Assembly: GCA_013036995.1 (NCBI GenBank)
Contig: JAAOXG010000039.1
Span: 1-64,000 of the forward strand
DNA: 64,000 nt
Reading direction: 5' to 3'
Source of the DNA: Lacrimispora defluvii
GTDB taxonomy: Bacteria > Bacillota > Clostridia > Lachnospirales > Lachnospiraceae
The position numbers and the translations under genes were made by a program. Below the pieces are notes generated by a model. That model made no database searches and was not told where the DNA came from. It saw only the letters and a list, made by a program, of their open reading frames with translations. Positions 1 through 9,400 of this stretch are shown here, piece by piece. Each line of letters starts with the position of its first letter. Position 1 is the stretch's first letter.

Positions 1-29
1 CGAGAGGAATTTCCTATTATACAAGAAAG

Positions 30-49
30 GCCGGGCTTTCCTGCCCGGC
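30..49 (-). terminator. Terminator hairpin of the allD-allC operon
   Basis: A 7-bp GC-rich stem (GCCGGGC / GCCCGGC) with a 6-nt loop lies 44 bases past the allC stop on the minus strand. The following tract is CTTTCTTG, so the U run is imperfect. It probably ends the six-gene operon. Confidence 0.6.
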
Positions 50-93
50 TGATTCCCTGCTGTATATAAACGACTCATTGCCCCCCGGCTCAT

Positions 94-1332
94 TTATACC
101 AGCAGTTTTATTGCAAGTTCCTCCATTATAATGGAAGCTTTCGCGAAATCGCTGAATTTAGTAAATTCTACCGGACAATGGCTTCTGCCATCCTTGCTTG
201 GTACAAAAAGCATTACAGTAGGTATCACCTGTCCGATTTCCAGTGCATCATGTCCGGCTCCGCTTGGCAGATACTGATAGCTAAAGCCATGTTTTTTACA
301 GCTCTCTTCCATTGTCTTCAGCATTTCCTTGGATAAATCCACGGATGTGATGGTAAGTTTATTGTCCATTTCGTAACTGCCACCCATTGCTTTCACTTCC
401 CGATCTAAAGCGGCACGGATTCTTTTTGCAATATCATTGATGTGCTCGTTGTTTCTGGACCGGATATCAACAGTAAACTGGCATTCTTCCGCTACGATAT
501 TCATACCGCCCGGTACCGTATTGATATAGCCAACTGTTGCAACGGATCCATCGGCTTTTTCTCTTGCCCAGTCTGCAATCTTTGAAATGACCTTGGAAGC
601 TGCATCCACCGCATCCTTTCTCATGTCCATGGGAGTTGTTCCCGCATGGTCTGATCTTCCATGTACGGTGACCATATATCTTTGGATTCCAACAATGCAG
701 TCCACCAGTCCCAGCTCAACTCCTTCTGCATCAAGAACCGGTCCCTGTTCAATGTGGGTTTCCAGGAAATATCCAATGGAACCTATGGGCCATCTGGCTT
801 CTTCCACCCTTTCAGGATCCAGACCATATCCTTTCATGGCGTCATAGATGGAAATGCCATCGGTATCTCTGTATTTCCTGCAATACTCTGCATTTCTGTT
901 TCCCAACATTGCACCGGAGCCAAAATATCCGGTTCCAAACCGCATGCCCTCCTCATCACAAAATCCAACAACAACAAAGTTTCTTTTTGGTGTCAGATTT
1001 TTACTCTTTAATTCCCGTGCAACCTCGATTGCACATACAATTCCGGCAATGCCGTCAAAATCTCCGCCATTTACTACGGAATCGTAATGAGACCCCATCA
1101 TAACACACGGAAGACTGGGATCCTCCCCCTCAAGAATTCCAAATACATTACCTGCCGCATCTTCCTGTACCAGAAGTCCGGCTTCCTCCATAACTGTTTT
1201 AAGATAATTTACCGCATCTCTGGACTCTTTTGTAAAAGGAAGACGGGTGCATCCTTCTCCCGGAGTCGCAGTAAACTTTTTTAAACATTCCAAATCCTTG
1301 GCAATTCTGCCTGTTTTTTCTGCAACAGCCAT
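94..1332 (-). CDS. allC: Allantoate amidohydrolase (M20 family)
   Basis: 412 aa, the normal length for the AllC / N-carbamoyl-amino-acid hydrolase group of M20 peptidases. It is expected to hydrolyse allantoate to ureidoglycine, CO2 and ammonia in the cytosol. Binuclear metal-site residues are visible: His82 and Asp84 in GSHYDS, Asp93, the Glu127-Glu128 pair, His193 in HIEQGP, and a C-terminal SHCPVE motif. The ATG at 1332 follows a GAGGG ribosome site. It is the last gene of the operon allD - allFG - arcC - permease - small membrane protein - allC. M20 carbamoylases are hard to tell apart by sequence; the assignment to allantoate rests on the neighbours. Confidence 0.9.
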   Translation of the reverse strand: MAVAEKTGRIAKDLECLKKFTATPGEGCTRLPFTKESRDAVNYLKTVMEEAGLLVQEDAAGNVFGILEGEDPSLPCVMMGSHYDSVVNGGDFDGIAGIVCAIEVARELKSKNLTPKRNFVVVGFCDEEGMRFGTGYFGSGAMLGNRNAEYCRKYRDTDGISIYDAMKGYGLDPERVEEARWPIGSIGYFLETHIEQGPVLDAEGVELGLVDCIVGIQRYMVTVHGRSDHAGTTPMDMRKDAVDAASKVISKIADWAREKADGSVATVGYINTVPGGMNIVAEECQFTVDIRSRNNEHINDIAKRIRAALDREVKAMGGSYEMDNKLTITSVDLSKEMLKTMEESCKKHGFSYQYLPSGAGHDALEIGQVIPTVMLFVPSKDGRSHCPVEFTKFSDFAKASIIMEELAIKLLV

Positions 1333-1346
1333 TTATTTACCCTCGC

Positions 1347-1559
1347 TTATTTTGATTTATCGTATTTCCGGCAATCGTAAATATACTTTTTACAAGGTGA
1401 ATAAAGCATTGCAGCAATAATAATTACTAAACCAGAGAAGCACAATACTTTATTGGCATGATAAAGTCCAACTATTATTGTAACAAATGCAACCATAATT
1501 GCAAGAAAGGCAATGGTTAATCCCCCTTCTTTTGTCCGAAAAAAATCATTCTTTTTCAT
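1347..1559 (-). CDS. Small two-helix membrane protein in the allantoin operon
   Basis: About 70 aa from the ATG at 1559, with two hydrophobic segments (roughly residues 16-34 and 38-54) and a basic C-terminus. A longer reading starting at 1631 would overlap the permease gene by 41 bases, so the shorter start is preferred, although its ribosome site (GTGAG) is weak. It lies between the lactate-permease-like gene and allC, 14 bases before allC. No family is recognised. Its place suggests a small partner of the transporter, which is inference. Confidence 0.55.
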   Translation of the reverse strand: MKKNDFFRTKEGGLTIAFLAIMVAFVTIIVGLYHANKVLCFSGLVIIIAAMLYSPCKKYIYDCRKYDKSK

Positions 1560-1590
1560 CTCACATTTACTTTCACTTTCTATGTATTTC

Positions 1591-3201
1591 CTAAATTGCC
1601 AGCATGAAGAACAAAAATACTCCAATTGCAATTGTCACCGGGACTGTAACCATAAGAATTCTTTTTAATACTTCCCCTTCGCTTCCAAGAATATTGGCTG
1701 TTGTGGTCCCCAGTATGATTTTGCTTGGACTGACCGCACTTCCGATGGAACCGCCGGCTGACTGTGCTCCAAGAACCGCTGCCGGATTCACATGCAGAAG
1801 ATTTGCTGTGGTCATCTGGAATCCTCCGAATAAAATATTGGAACTCATGTTGCTTCCGGTCATAAATGTGCCTAATAGCCCAACAAAAGGCACCAAAGCG
1901 ATATATGCTTTTCCCAGCACTTTTGCAATTCCATCTGCCAGAACTGCAGTCTGTCCCGTTCCATCCATGATCTTGGACATAATGACCAGACCGATCACCG
2001 CAATTCCCGAAGGCATGGTCATAGATACCGATTTTACAAATACACGCTTAGTTCCTCCCTTTTTGATCCAGCCATTCTTCTTGTAATAAATCAGTCCGGC
2101 AATGGAAGATACCAGCAGAAAAAAGCTTGCATGTGTAAATGGGGCCAATGGGGAAAAACAGGCGCTTGCTTTGTTTACATGTCCGTATCCGGTTACTGTC
2201 TCCTGGAATGCAAAACCAAATTGATACTTTCCAAGAAATTCATGCACCGGTTTTACGGTAAGAACAATCAGAGTAATTGCTGACAGAAGAAAATAGGGAA
2301 CAAAGGCCTGAACAAGGGTCATACCCTGGGGAAGTTCTTCCCCTTCCTGTTTTGTAAATTCCCGGTTCATAATAGGGCTGTCTTTCAGGCTCCATTCTTC
2401 TTTATACATCCGGGTTCTACCCAGAAGAAGGATGACAATTAAAGAGAGGCAGGAGGGAACAAAACAGGAAATGGTTGTATTAACCTGAGTCAGCAAAAGC
2501 TGTCCGCCTCCCTGAATCAGGGATATTAACACCACGGCTGCCAGCCCTTTCTTAACAGCCCTGCCTTTTCCGTAAAACCAGCATACCACAACCCCTCCCA
2601 CAAGGTTCCAGAACCAGATAAAAGCAGCGGTCCAGAATGCAGTTAACAAGTATTCTTTGCTGCCTGCTTCCAGATTTACGCTCATGGCCAGGGAATCCCA
2701 TGCAACTCCCAGTGTTCCGAAGGTATTTCCCCATGCCTGTCCAAGCAGAGGGATAATGACTGCCCAGACCGGCTTGACACCGATGCCGATTAAAAGCGGG
2801 GCTCCCACTGCAACGGGAACACCGAATCCTGTAATTCCCTGGAGAAAGCTTTCAATTACCAAGCCCATGGCAAATACCAAAAGCAGCTCGTTGGGCAAAA
2901 GCTTTCTCATGCCATCCCGGATGACCAGAAAGGCTTTTGCTTCCTCCCCCACCTGGTACAAAAGAATTGCTGTCCAGACAATAATAAGAATAATCAGTGC
3001 ATTCCAGATTCCTTTAGCACTTTCCGCCGCAATGACTGTGACACCTGCCTTAAAAAGAAATACTCCTGTAATGACTGTGATCATAAGCCCCACTGCCGCA
3101 GCTTCCGTCGCACCCCAATGAAATTTAATCATCAGGATTATGAGTGCAATAATTGGCAGAAAAGCCATTGCCCATGTAAATAGATTTACTGGTATATTCA
3201 T
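1591..3201 (-). CDS. LctP (lactate permease) family transporter, possible oxamate carrier
   Basis: About 536 aa with 12 or more membrane segments. The sequence is typical of the L-lactate permease family (LctP, which carries lactate and glycolate in known members), including the stretch GITGFGVPVAVG near residue 125 and a glycine-rich SAGGSIG motif near the C-terminus. The ATG at 3201 with GAGGAAA upstream is preferred over the in-frame TTG at 3207. It is embedded in the allantoin operon between carbamate kinase and allC. Oxamate, the expected end product, is a close structural analogue of pyruvate and lactate, so oxamate export is a reasonable guess. Uptake of allantoate, oxalurate or a carboxylate is also possible. 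Confidence 0.85.
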   Translation of the reverse strand: MNIPVNLFTWAMAFLPIIALIILMIKFHWGATEAAAVGLMITVITGVFLFKAGVTVIAAESAKGIWNALIILIIVWTAILLYQVGEEAKAFLVIRDGMRKLLPNELLLVFAMGLVIESFLQGITGFGVPVAVGAPLLIGIGVKPVWAVIIPLLGQAWGNTFGTLGVAWDSLAMSVNLEAGSKEYLLTAFWTAAFIWFWNLVGGVVVCWFYGKGRAVKKGLAAVVLISLIQGGGQLLLTQVNTTISCFVPSCLSLIVILLLGRTRMYKEEWSLKDSPIMNREFTKQEGEELPQGMTLVQAFVPYFLLSAITLIVLTVKPVHEFLGKYQFGFAFQETVTGYGHVNKASACFSPLAPFTHASFFLLVSSIAGLIYYKKNGWIKKGGTKRVFVKSVSMTMPSGIAVIGLVIMSKIMDGTGQTAVLADGIAKVLGKAYIALVPFVGLLGTFMTGSNMSSNILFGGFQMTTANLLHVNPAAVLGAQSAGGSIGSAVSPSKIILGTTTANILGSEGEVLKRILMVTVPVTIAIGVFLFFMLAI

Positions 3202-3222
3202 TTTCAAATTTCCTCGTTCTTA

Positions 3223-4158
3223 CTAAGCATGAATAACGGTTCCTGTCTTCCCGGCAATGCCGTCGGCGGCTTTATCAAGCAGTGTGATTAAGGTTTTTCT
3301 GCCTTCTCCCGATTCTGCAAACCGGAGAGCCGCTTCAATTTTAGGAAGCATGGAGCCTTTGGCAAACTGCCCCTGGGCTATGTATTCCCTGGCTTCTTTT
3401 GTACTCAGCTCTGACAGCCATTCCTGATTTTCTTTCCCAAAATTAACCGCAACCTTTTCCACTGCTGTTAAAATAACCAGGTAATCCGCATCAATCCGGG
3501 AAGCAAGAAGACTGCTTACATTATCTTTATCAATGACTGCATTGACGCCGGTAAGCTTTCCATCTTCACTTACTACCGGAATTCCTCCGCCGCCGCAGGT
3601 GATGACTACGTGGCCTGCATTCATTAAGGTTTTGATTGTTTCCAGTTCCCGGATTCTCACCGGCATGGGAGAGGGCACTACAATCCGGTAACCTCTGCCT
3701 GCATCCTCCATACACCGGATACCCTTCGCCTCATTTTTTTCTGCTTCTTCTTTTGTAAGAAATCTTCCAATAGGTTTTGCAGGATTCTGGAACGCTTCAT
3801 CATCCTTACTGACTTCAACCTGGGAAAGAATGGTTGAAACTTTTCTGTCCATGCCCCGCCTGTGAAATTCATATTTGATGGCATTTTGCAGATCAATTCC
3901 TATGTATCCCTGGCTCATTGCCACACTGGTAGGAAGCGGCACCTGTTTCATGCCTTCCTGCACCAGGGTTAGGTGATCCATGGCAGTCTGGATCATCCCA
4001 ACCTGGGGTCCGTTTCCATGAGTGACAATAATGGACAGGCCCTGCTGTGCAAGATCTGCAATTACCTCTGCTGTCCTGGCGACAGCTTCTTTTTGCTCTT
4101 CGATATCATTGCCCAGGGCGTTTCCGCCCAGAGCAATTACTATTTTTCTATTTTCCAC
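3223..4158 (-). CDS. arcC: Carbamate kinase
   Basis: 311 aa, the usual family length. The N-terminal IALGGNALG and the mid-protein TCGGGGIPV motif are hallmarks of carbamate kinase. The enzyme converts carbamoyl phosphate and ADP to ATP, CO2 and ammonia. Here it is the energy-yielding last step after oxamate carbamoyltransferase. The start codon is GTG, placed 6 bases after AGGAG. It lies 15 bases downstream of the allFG fusion, the same pairing as fdrA-ylbE-ylbF with its carbamate kinase in Escherichia coli. Confidence 0.95.
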   Translation of the reverse strand: MENRKIVIALGGNALGNDIEEQKEAVARTAEVIADLAQQGLSIIVTHGNGPQVGMIQTAMDHLTLVQEGMKQVPLPTSVAMSQGYIGIDLQNAIKYEFHRRGMDRKVSTILSQVEVSKDDEAFQNPAKPIGRFLTKEEAEKNEAKGIRCMEDAGRGYRIVVPSPMPVRIRELETIKTLMNAGHVVITCGGGGIPVVSEDGKLTGVNAVIDKDNVSSLLASRIDADYLVILTAVEKVAVNFGKENQEWLSELSTKEAREYIAQGQFAKGSMLPKIEAALRFAESGEGRKTLITLLDKAADGIAGKTGTVIHA

Positions 4159-4173
4159 AACGTTCTCCTGAAT

Positions 4174-7100
4174 CTACTGGGTATAGCCCAGTTTCTTTGC
4201 ATATGCTGTGATTGCTTTTTCAAAACATTCCATTGGCGGATGCACCGTTCCAGCTCCAATTTGTCCATATCCTGCAACTTTATGGGCGATTCCCGTATTA
4301 ATTACCGGTGTAATGCCTTTTTCTACTACAAGCCTTGCATCAATTCCCAGAGTGGCTCCCTGGAAATTCCAGTTGGGAATGATAAAATTGGGGTTTCTGT
4401 CAATGGTGATCTCTGCCATCTCTGTGCTGGTGCGCAGAGCATCTTCATATCCGCCCGCGCCCACAAATCTGGTAACAGCGGGGGCTGCAATCATTGCCAT
4501 ACCGCCTACGCCAAAGGTCTCTGTGATGGCGCTGTCACCCATATCCGGGCAGCCGTCCTCTTTGTCATATCCGGTGAAATACAGTCCCTGAGGCGTGTTA
4601 ACCGGTCCTGTAAACCACTGATCTCCCATACCTGCAATCCGGATTCCAAACTCCACACCGTTCCGGCACATGGCAGTCACTATGGTACCGTCAGTCACAG
4701 TCCGGGCGGCATCCATAACGGACTTGCCGGTTGCCATCATAATATTTAAGAAAAACTGGTCCGTATCGGATAAGAATTTAATCACGTCATAGCGATCCTG
4801 ATCGGATATCTTCATTTTTGTAATAACAGGTGCAACTTCCTTTAAAAATGCCAGGGAGGCAGCAATATTTCTCTGATGGAACTCGTCTCCCATCGCAATG
4901 GCTTTTGCTACCAGCGGATTCACATTAATTCCGCCAAGCTCCTTGATCGCAGCCTGTAACACTGGTCCAAGAACATCTCTCATCCAGCGCAGTCTGTTAA
5001 CAACCTCATGGGAGTAGGCACCAAAACGAAGTACCTTTCCAATTCCTTCATTCATCGTGCAGTAAGCTTCGTTGCCGTCTGTCTTGTTTTCTACAACAAA
5101 TACAGGCATATTTGCGGATGTAATTCCGCCCATGGGGCCCACTGCTCTTACACTGTGACATGGCAGGAACTTCACTTCTCCTGATTCCAAAAGCTTTCTT
5201 GCATCCTCTTCTGTATGAGCCCATTCCTCAAAAAGAACGGCTCCTACACAGGATCCCTGCATGGGATCCGGCATATCTTTATAAGCTACCGGCGGACCTG
5301 CATGAAGAATTACTTTTCCATTGTTTAATTCGGGAATCACATTTTTTGCCCGTGTATTATCTTTTATCACTGGCTGGCTGGCAACCACTTTCATGATTAC
5401 TCTGCGGTTTGCCTCATCGATATCCAGATCTTTATTATTTCTAAGGAAATTAAGAATTTTGATCAATTCCACATTTCCGCCTGCAGGAGGCATCCAGTCG
5501 TACTGAACTACTTCACAGCCAAACTCCTTAGCAACTTGGGAAAAGCTTTTCAGTCCGATATTGATAATTCTTGGTTTCTCTGCCAGCATCTGAAGCAGTT
5601 TATCGGAAGCCTTTCCAGGAATGGTATCAGACGCTTTCTTTGACTTGATCTCTTTCTTCCCCTCAGCAAAATCAAGTCCGATTGCCTGAATTGCGGTACG
5701 GACAGCCAGTTTATTGGTTTCACATACGATTACCCCGGCATCAGTCAGCTTTTTCACTGCCTCATCATACCCCTGAAAATCCTTTCTGGTACCGCATACG
5801 GTCGCAATAAAGAAAACCTTTCTGCCTTCTTTTTCGGCCTGATCCCCAAGGTTTCTGATTGCCGGAAGCAGAGCACCTGCCATATCGGTATGGGATCCAT
5901 ATCCCAGCATGACATCAAGAAGAATGACTCCTGTTGATTTGTCATTAATGGCTTCATTCATACATTCAATTCTCTTAGCCGGATCAATCATTGGGTGGGG
6001 TTTTCCCTGAGTATATACATCATCGCCAAGGTCTACTACAATGTGTCCTCCGGTTTTTAACATGTATCCTTCTGCTTTTTCAGGCGGGATTTTCAAATCC
6101 AGCGCATCTTTAATCAGCATGGCTGCTTCTCCCGCAAGGGTACCGCCGGAATAATATGCCTTAATTGTCTTTTTTTCCTCACTGCGGTAAAATAAAGACC
6201 GGTCCACAGTTACTTCGCCCTCTTTTACAGTTTCTCCCCGTACCAGGCTGACTGCCAGACGGGCTGCTTCATCAAGGGTATAAGTATGATAGAAATTTTC
6301 CTCATGATACTCTGGTTTTTCTCCCAGGAATAACGTAATAACCGGCTTTTTGCAGACACTCAGCCTTGCTGACACTTTTTCCCTCACTGCCTTTGCCGGC
6401 GGCTTGGAAATAACAATCATGACGGCTACACTATCATCGTCTTCCATTGCATCAATCATATCCATCATGGTGATTCCGCCGACCTGGGTTGATAAGTCCC
6501 GGCCTCCGGTACCAATGGCATTTTTTACACCCTCTCCAAGGCGGTCTATGATGGTAGTCAGTTCCTGGATCCCGGTTCCGGAGGCGCCTATAATTCCAAT
6601 GGATCCCGGTGTTACACTGTTGGTAAATGCGATAGGCACGCCCTGAATAATGCTGGTTCCGCAATCAGGTCCCATAACAACCAGTCCCTTTTCATGAGCC
6701 TTCTCTTTTAACTTCTTTTCATCCTCAATCGTAACGTTATCGCTGAACATGAATACATTCATGCCCTCATCAAGCGCACGGTCCGCTTCCAGAGCCGCAT
6801 AAGCTCCTGGTATGGAAATTACCGCAAGATTGGCATCCGGTAATTGGTTCAGTGCCTGATCCCATGATCTTGCACTCTGGGATTCTTTCCCATTTCCTGC
6901 TGATACGGACTGCTTTTTAAAGAATTCTTCTGCCTCTTTCATAATGGTATCTAAAAGACTGTCATCTTCCACGTCAGCAACAATAACCATATCATTTGCT
7001 GTTGACTCCATTAATTCTTTTGTATCCAGGCCGCTCTGCTTAAAGATATCCTTGTTAGCAGGTGTGGCCATCATAACAGAAGCCTTCTTTACTCCCTGTA

Positions 7101-7179
7101 TTGTTGAGATCTGATTGGTAAGAAGCATCAGTACTACAGAATCGTGATAACTTCCCTTTTTTACTGCTGTTCTTAACAT
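4174..7179 (-). CDS. Fused AllF-AllG (FdrA-YlbE) subunits of oxamate carbamoyltransferase
   Basis: 1001 aa. Residues 1 to about 590 match FdrA (AllF), a protein related to succinyl-CoA synthetase alpha, with GPDCGT (170-175), GASGTG (198-203) and GTGGRDLS (223-230). Residues from about 600 to the end match YlbE (AllG, DUF1116), with LHAGPP, a GPMGGITSA stretch, MGDEFHQRN and VNTPQGL. In E. coli these are separate proteins of about 555 and 419 aa, so the length fits a simple end-to-end fusion. With AllH (encoded at 11987-12856) they should convert oxalurate and phosphate to oxamate and carbamoyl phosphate. The gene lies 14 bases after allD, and the ATG follows AAGGAG at 11 bases. No frameshift or internal stop is seen. 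Confidence 0.92.
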   Translation of the reverse strand: MLRTAVKKGSYHDSVVLMLLTNQISTIQGVKKASVMMATPANKDIFKQSGLDTKELMESTANDMVIVADVEDDSLLDTIMKEAEEFFKKQSVSAGNGKESQSARSWDQALNQLPDANLAVISIPGAYAALEADRALDEGMNVFMFSDNVTIEDEKKLKEKAHEKGLVVMGPDCGTSIIQGVPIAFTNSVTPGSIGIIGASGTGIQELTTIIDRLGEGVKNAIGTGGRDLSTQVGGITMMDMIDAMEDDDSVAVMIVISKPPAKAVREKVSARLSVCKKPVITLFLGEKPEYHEENFYHTYTLDEAARLAVSLVRGETVKEGEVTVDRSLFYRSEEKKTIKAYYSGGTLAGEAAMLIKDALDLKIPPEKAEGYMLKTGGHIVVDLGDDVYTQGKPHPMIDPAKRIECMNEAINDKSTGVILLDVMLGYGSHTDMAGALLPAIRNLGDQAEKEGRKVFFIATVCGTRKDFQGYDEAVKKLTDAGVIVCETNKLAVRTAIQAIGLDFAEGKKEIKSKKASDTIPGKASDKLLQMLAEKPRIINIGLKSFSQVAKEFGCEVVQYDWMPPAGGNVELIKILNFLRNNKDLDIDEANRRVIMKVVASQPVIKDNTRAKNVIPELNNGKVILHAGPPVAYKDMPDPMQGSCVGAVLFEEWAHTEEDARKLLESGEVKFLPCHSVRAVGPMGGITSANMPVFVVENKTDGNEAYCTMNEGIGKVLRFGAYSHEVVNRLRWMRDVLGPVLQAAIKELGGINVNPLVAKAIAMGDEFHQRNIAASLAFLKEVAPVITKMKISDQDRYDVIKFLSDTDQFFLNIMMATGKSVMDAARTVTDGTIVTAMCRNGVEFGIRIAGMGDQWFTGPVNTPQGLYFTGYDKEDGCPDMGDSAITETFGVGGMAMIAAPAVTRFVGAGGYEDALRTSTEMAEITIDRNPNFIIPNWNFQGATLGIDARLVVEKGITPVINTGIAHKVAGYGQIGAGTVHPPMECFEKAITAYAKKLGYTQ

Positions 7180-7193
7180 AATAATATTTCTCC

Positions 7194-8246
7194 TTATTCT
7201 GCAAATCTGTTCTTGTGGTCATACCGGTTAAAATGAATGGCATCACTCTTTAAGTACTCATAGATTGCATCTACAATTTCAATTCCGCCATTTTTATAGT
7301 ATTTATCTCTTCTCATAACGGCTCTTTCGCCTGGATAATAAACTTTGTCATATCCGTCTGCCGGTGGGATTGCATTTAATTCATCACAGGTAACGGACAT
7401 GTTTTTCATAAATTCTTCGATGTTTGTAAAACGCTTTGGATCCATAACAATATGCATATGACCCAGTTCTCTGCCCTTTGAGCAGTCATGGTACATGGAG
7501 CTTACATGCTTGCCAAACGGTACGCCTAAGAGAATACCGGAAAAGATATCAACCATCATCATAAGACCATAACCCTTTGCACCTGCAATGGGAACAAGTG
7601 CATTTACTTTGTTTGGATCTGTAACAGGATTTCCTTTTTCATCTACTGCCCAAGTATCCGGAATGGATTCTCCTCTGGATCGTTTGTCCAGGATTTTTCC
7701 CCACGCCTGTACGGTTGTTGCCATGTCAAATACCACTTTTCTCTCATCTGCAGTTGGAGCAGCAAAGGAAATGGGGTTGGTACCGTAATACGGTTCAGTA
7801 CCGCCGGTTGGTACGGCCATTGGATCTGACTGGCAGAAGGAGATTGCAACCAGGTTCTGGTCTGCTGCCATTTCTGTATAATAACCAAGAGCGCCGCTGT
7901 GGGATATGTTGCGGACACCGACTACTGCGATGCCGTTTTTCTTTGCCATCTCAATTGCCTGTTCCATCGCTTTCGTAGCAGCTACATACCCGCAGCCGTT
8001 ATCACCTTCAAAGATTGCAGAACAGGGACCCGTCTCTTTGAATTCAAAATGAGGATCTACGGTAATGCCTCCCTTTGAAATTCTTTCGCAGTAATACTCC
8101 ACTCTTACTGCTCCATGGGAATGGTATCCTCTCTCATCTGACCAGGTAAGAATCTCCGCTGTGATATCAGCATGATCTTCTTTTAAACCGGCTCTCATTA
8201 ATTTTTTCTTCATCAAGTCTTTTAATTCAGCTCTTACAAGTTTCAT
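7194..8246 (-). CDS. allD: Ureidoglycolate dehydrogenase
   Basis: 350 aa of the malate/L-lactate/ureidoglycolate dehydrogenase family (Ldh_2 fold, NAD(P)-dependent). The family motif NISHSGALG with its catalytic histidine and the C-terminal GAKGYGL stretch are present. It is expected to oxidise (S)-ureidoglycolate to oxalurate, feeding the downstream AllFG. First gene of the operon: a promoter at 8321-8349 and a strong AGGAAGGA ribosome site precede the ATG. Other 2-hydroxyacid substrates cannot be excluded from sequence, but the neighbours make ureidoglycolate by far the likeliest. Confidence 0.92.
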   Translation of the reverse strand: MKLVRAELKDLMKKKLMRAGLKEDHADITAEILTWSDERGYHSHGAVRVEYYCERISKGGITVDPHFEFKETGPCSAIFEGDNGCGYVAATKAMEQAIEMAKKNGIAVVGVRNISHSGALGYYTEMAADQNLVAISFCQSDPMAVPTGGTEPYYGTNPISFAAPTADERKVVFDMATTVQAWGKILDKRSRGESIPDTWAVDEKGNPVTDPNKVNALVPIAGAKGYGLMMMVDIFSGILLGVPFGKHVSSMYHDCSKGRELGHMHIVMDPKRFTNIEEFMKNMSVTCDELNAIPPADGYDKVYYPGERAVMRRDKYYKNGGIEIVDAIYEYLKSDAIHFNRYDHKNRFAE

Positions 8247-8320
8247 TTATCCTTCCTCGCCTTCCTGATTTATGGTTATTTTTGTTCAGCAAATTGCTGC
8301 CAACCAGCTTTTCTTTATCT

Positions 8321-8349
8321 ATTATGGCTATTTTTTACCCCCGTTTCAA
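8321..8349 (-). promoter_or_regulatory. Sigma-A promoter of the allD operon
   Basis: On the minus strand, TTGAAA (8344-8349), a 17-base spacer and CATAAT (8321-8326). The start of transcription should lie near 8314, giving a leader of about 68 bases. The same two hexamers with the same spacer length occur before allE. Confidence 0.8.
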
Positions 8350-8360
8350 TCAAATAACTA

Positions 8361-8391
8361 GATAAATGTAGGTTTGATTTTTATCCACTTT
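8361..8391. promoter_or_regulatory. Operator dyad upstream of allD
   Basis: Inverted repeat GATAAA (8361-8366), N13, TTTATC (8380-8385), extended by CACTTT. It sits 11 bases upstream of the -35 box, centred about -60 from the predicted start, as for a class I activator site. The allE copy has identical half-sites, spacer length, extension and distance. Confidence 0.75.
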
Positions 8392-8424
8392 CGTGGTATT
8401 TTGGAAGAAAGGATAAATAAAAAA

Positions 8425-8463
8425 ACTGGCTTTCCGGCATGAATCAGATACCGGAAAGCCAGT
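8425..8463. terminator. Bidirectional terminator after allE
   Basis: A 13-bp perfect stem (ACTGGCTTTCCGG and its complement) with a 13-nt loop, flanked by A and T runs on both sides. It ends the monocistronic allE transcript before the allD promoter. Confidence 0.9.
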
Positions 8464-8510
8464 TTTTTTGTATTTGTAAAAATTCTTAGGAAGAACATCA
8501 AAAACAATGG

Positions 8511-9299
8511 TTACAGCTTTACATCCCTGTTGCAGTCTTTGGAATAGATATAGGTTAAATCTTCTTCCCGTCCTACCGCATAGCAGGCCTGCGGGCAATA
8601 AGCATCCATAAATACATAATCACCCTTTTTCACCGGAACCCAGTCATTATCCAGTCTGTACATCGCACTTCCCGTAAGGAAATACATGCCGTGCTCCTGA
8701 ATATGAGTTTCTATGTAACCGTGGGATGCACCTAAATGGAATTTAAGAATATGCATATTCATATCAAAACCAAAATTCTCCGCTGCAGGCAGGAAATCAC
8801 GGATATAGCAGTTCTCCATACCTTCATATGGAATCCATGGAAGATCATTTGCATTTCCCACTACCGTGTAGGCGCTGTATCCAGCCAGCTCGTCATATCT
8901 GCGTTTATAGGCAAAGAGCTTTGCATCCTCTTTTCCCGCATTTTCAAAAGAAATGGTGTTGCTGGCTGGGGAATAAATATAACCACCCTCTGTCAGAGTC
9001 TCTTCTTTGTCCGCATTTTTAACCTTAATGGAACCTTCCATTACATAAATGAATGATTCCAGTCCTTCCCCGCCGAATGCAGGATTCTTTCCGCCTTCGT
9101 GGACTGTCACTAAGTAATCCGCAAAGGAAGCTCCCATTTGAGGAGAGCCAAGAATGGTGACATCACACTTCTCATATCCTGGAATCGAATTTTTTACAAT
9201 TCCATCCGGCTCAATTAAAACATAATTCTCTTTTTTAACGACGGATCTGGTGGCCAATAAGTCATCACGGTATCCTGTCTGCCCGTTTAAATAACTCAT
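8511..9299 (-). CDS. allE: (S)-ureidoglycine aminohydrolase, bicupin
   Basis: 262 aa from the ATG at 9299, which follows GAGGAGC by 8 bases; an in-frame upstream codon at 9314 lacks a ribosome site. The whole protein resembles E. coli AllE, starting with the same MxYLNxxTGYRxDLL pattern and ending with YSKDCNRDV. Two cupin domains are visible; the C-terminal one carries the Mn-ligand region ETHIQEHG. The enzyme turns (S)-ureidoglycine into (S)-ureidoglycolate and ammonia, linking AllC to AllD. It has its own promoter (9361-9389) and terminator (8425-8463). Confidence 0.95.
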   Translation of the reverse strand: MSYLNGQTGYRDDLLATRSVVKKENYVLIEPDGIVKNSIPGYEKCDVTILGSPQMGASFADYLVTVHEGGKNPAFGGEGLESFIYVMEGSIKVKNADKEETLTEGGYIYSPASNTISFENAGKEDAKLFAYKRRYDELAGYSAYTVVGNANDLPWIPYEGMENCYIRDFLPAAENFGFDMNMHILKFHLGASHGYIETHIQEHGMYFLTGSAMYRLDNDWVPVKKGDYVFMDAYCPQACYAVGREEDLTYIYSKDCNRDVKL

Positions 9300-9360
9300 A
9301 ATAAAGCTCCTCACTTTCCATTAGGTCATATTCATTCAGTCAACCAATTTATACCTGTTT

Positions 9361-9389
9361 ATTATGGCAGGTATTTTACTGTATTTCAA
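9361..9389 (-). promoter_or_regulatory. Sigma-A promoter of allE
   Basis: TTGAAA (9384-9389), 17-base spacer, CATAAT (9361-9366) on the minus strand: both hexamers equal those of the allD promoter, while the spacer sequence differs. Confidence 0.8.
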
Positions 9390-9400
9390 TTATATTATGA

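Noticed and set aside
3973-4749. 258-codon plus-strand open frame opposite arcC and allFG
   Set aside because: It lies fully antisense to two well-supported genes, its translation is Cys/His/Ser-rich without family features, and there is no ribosome site.
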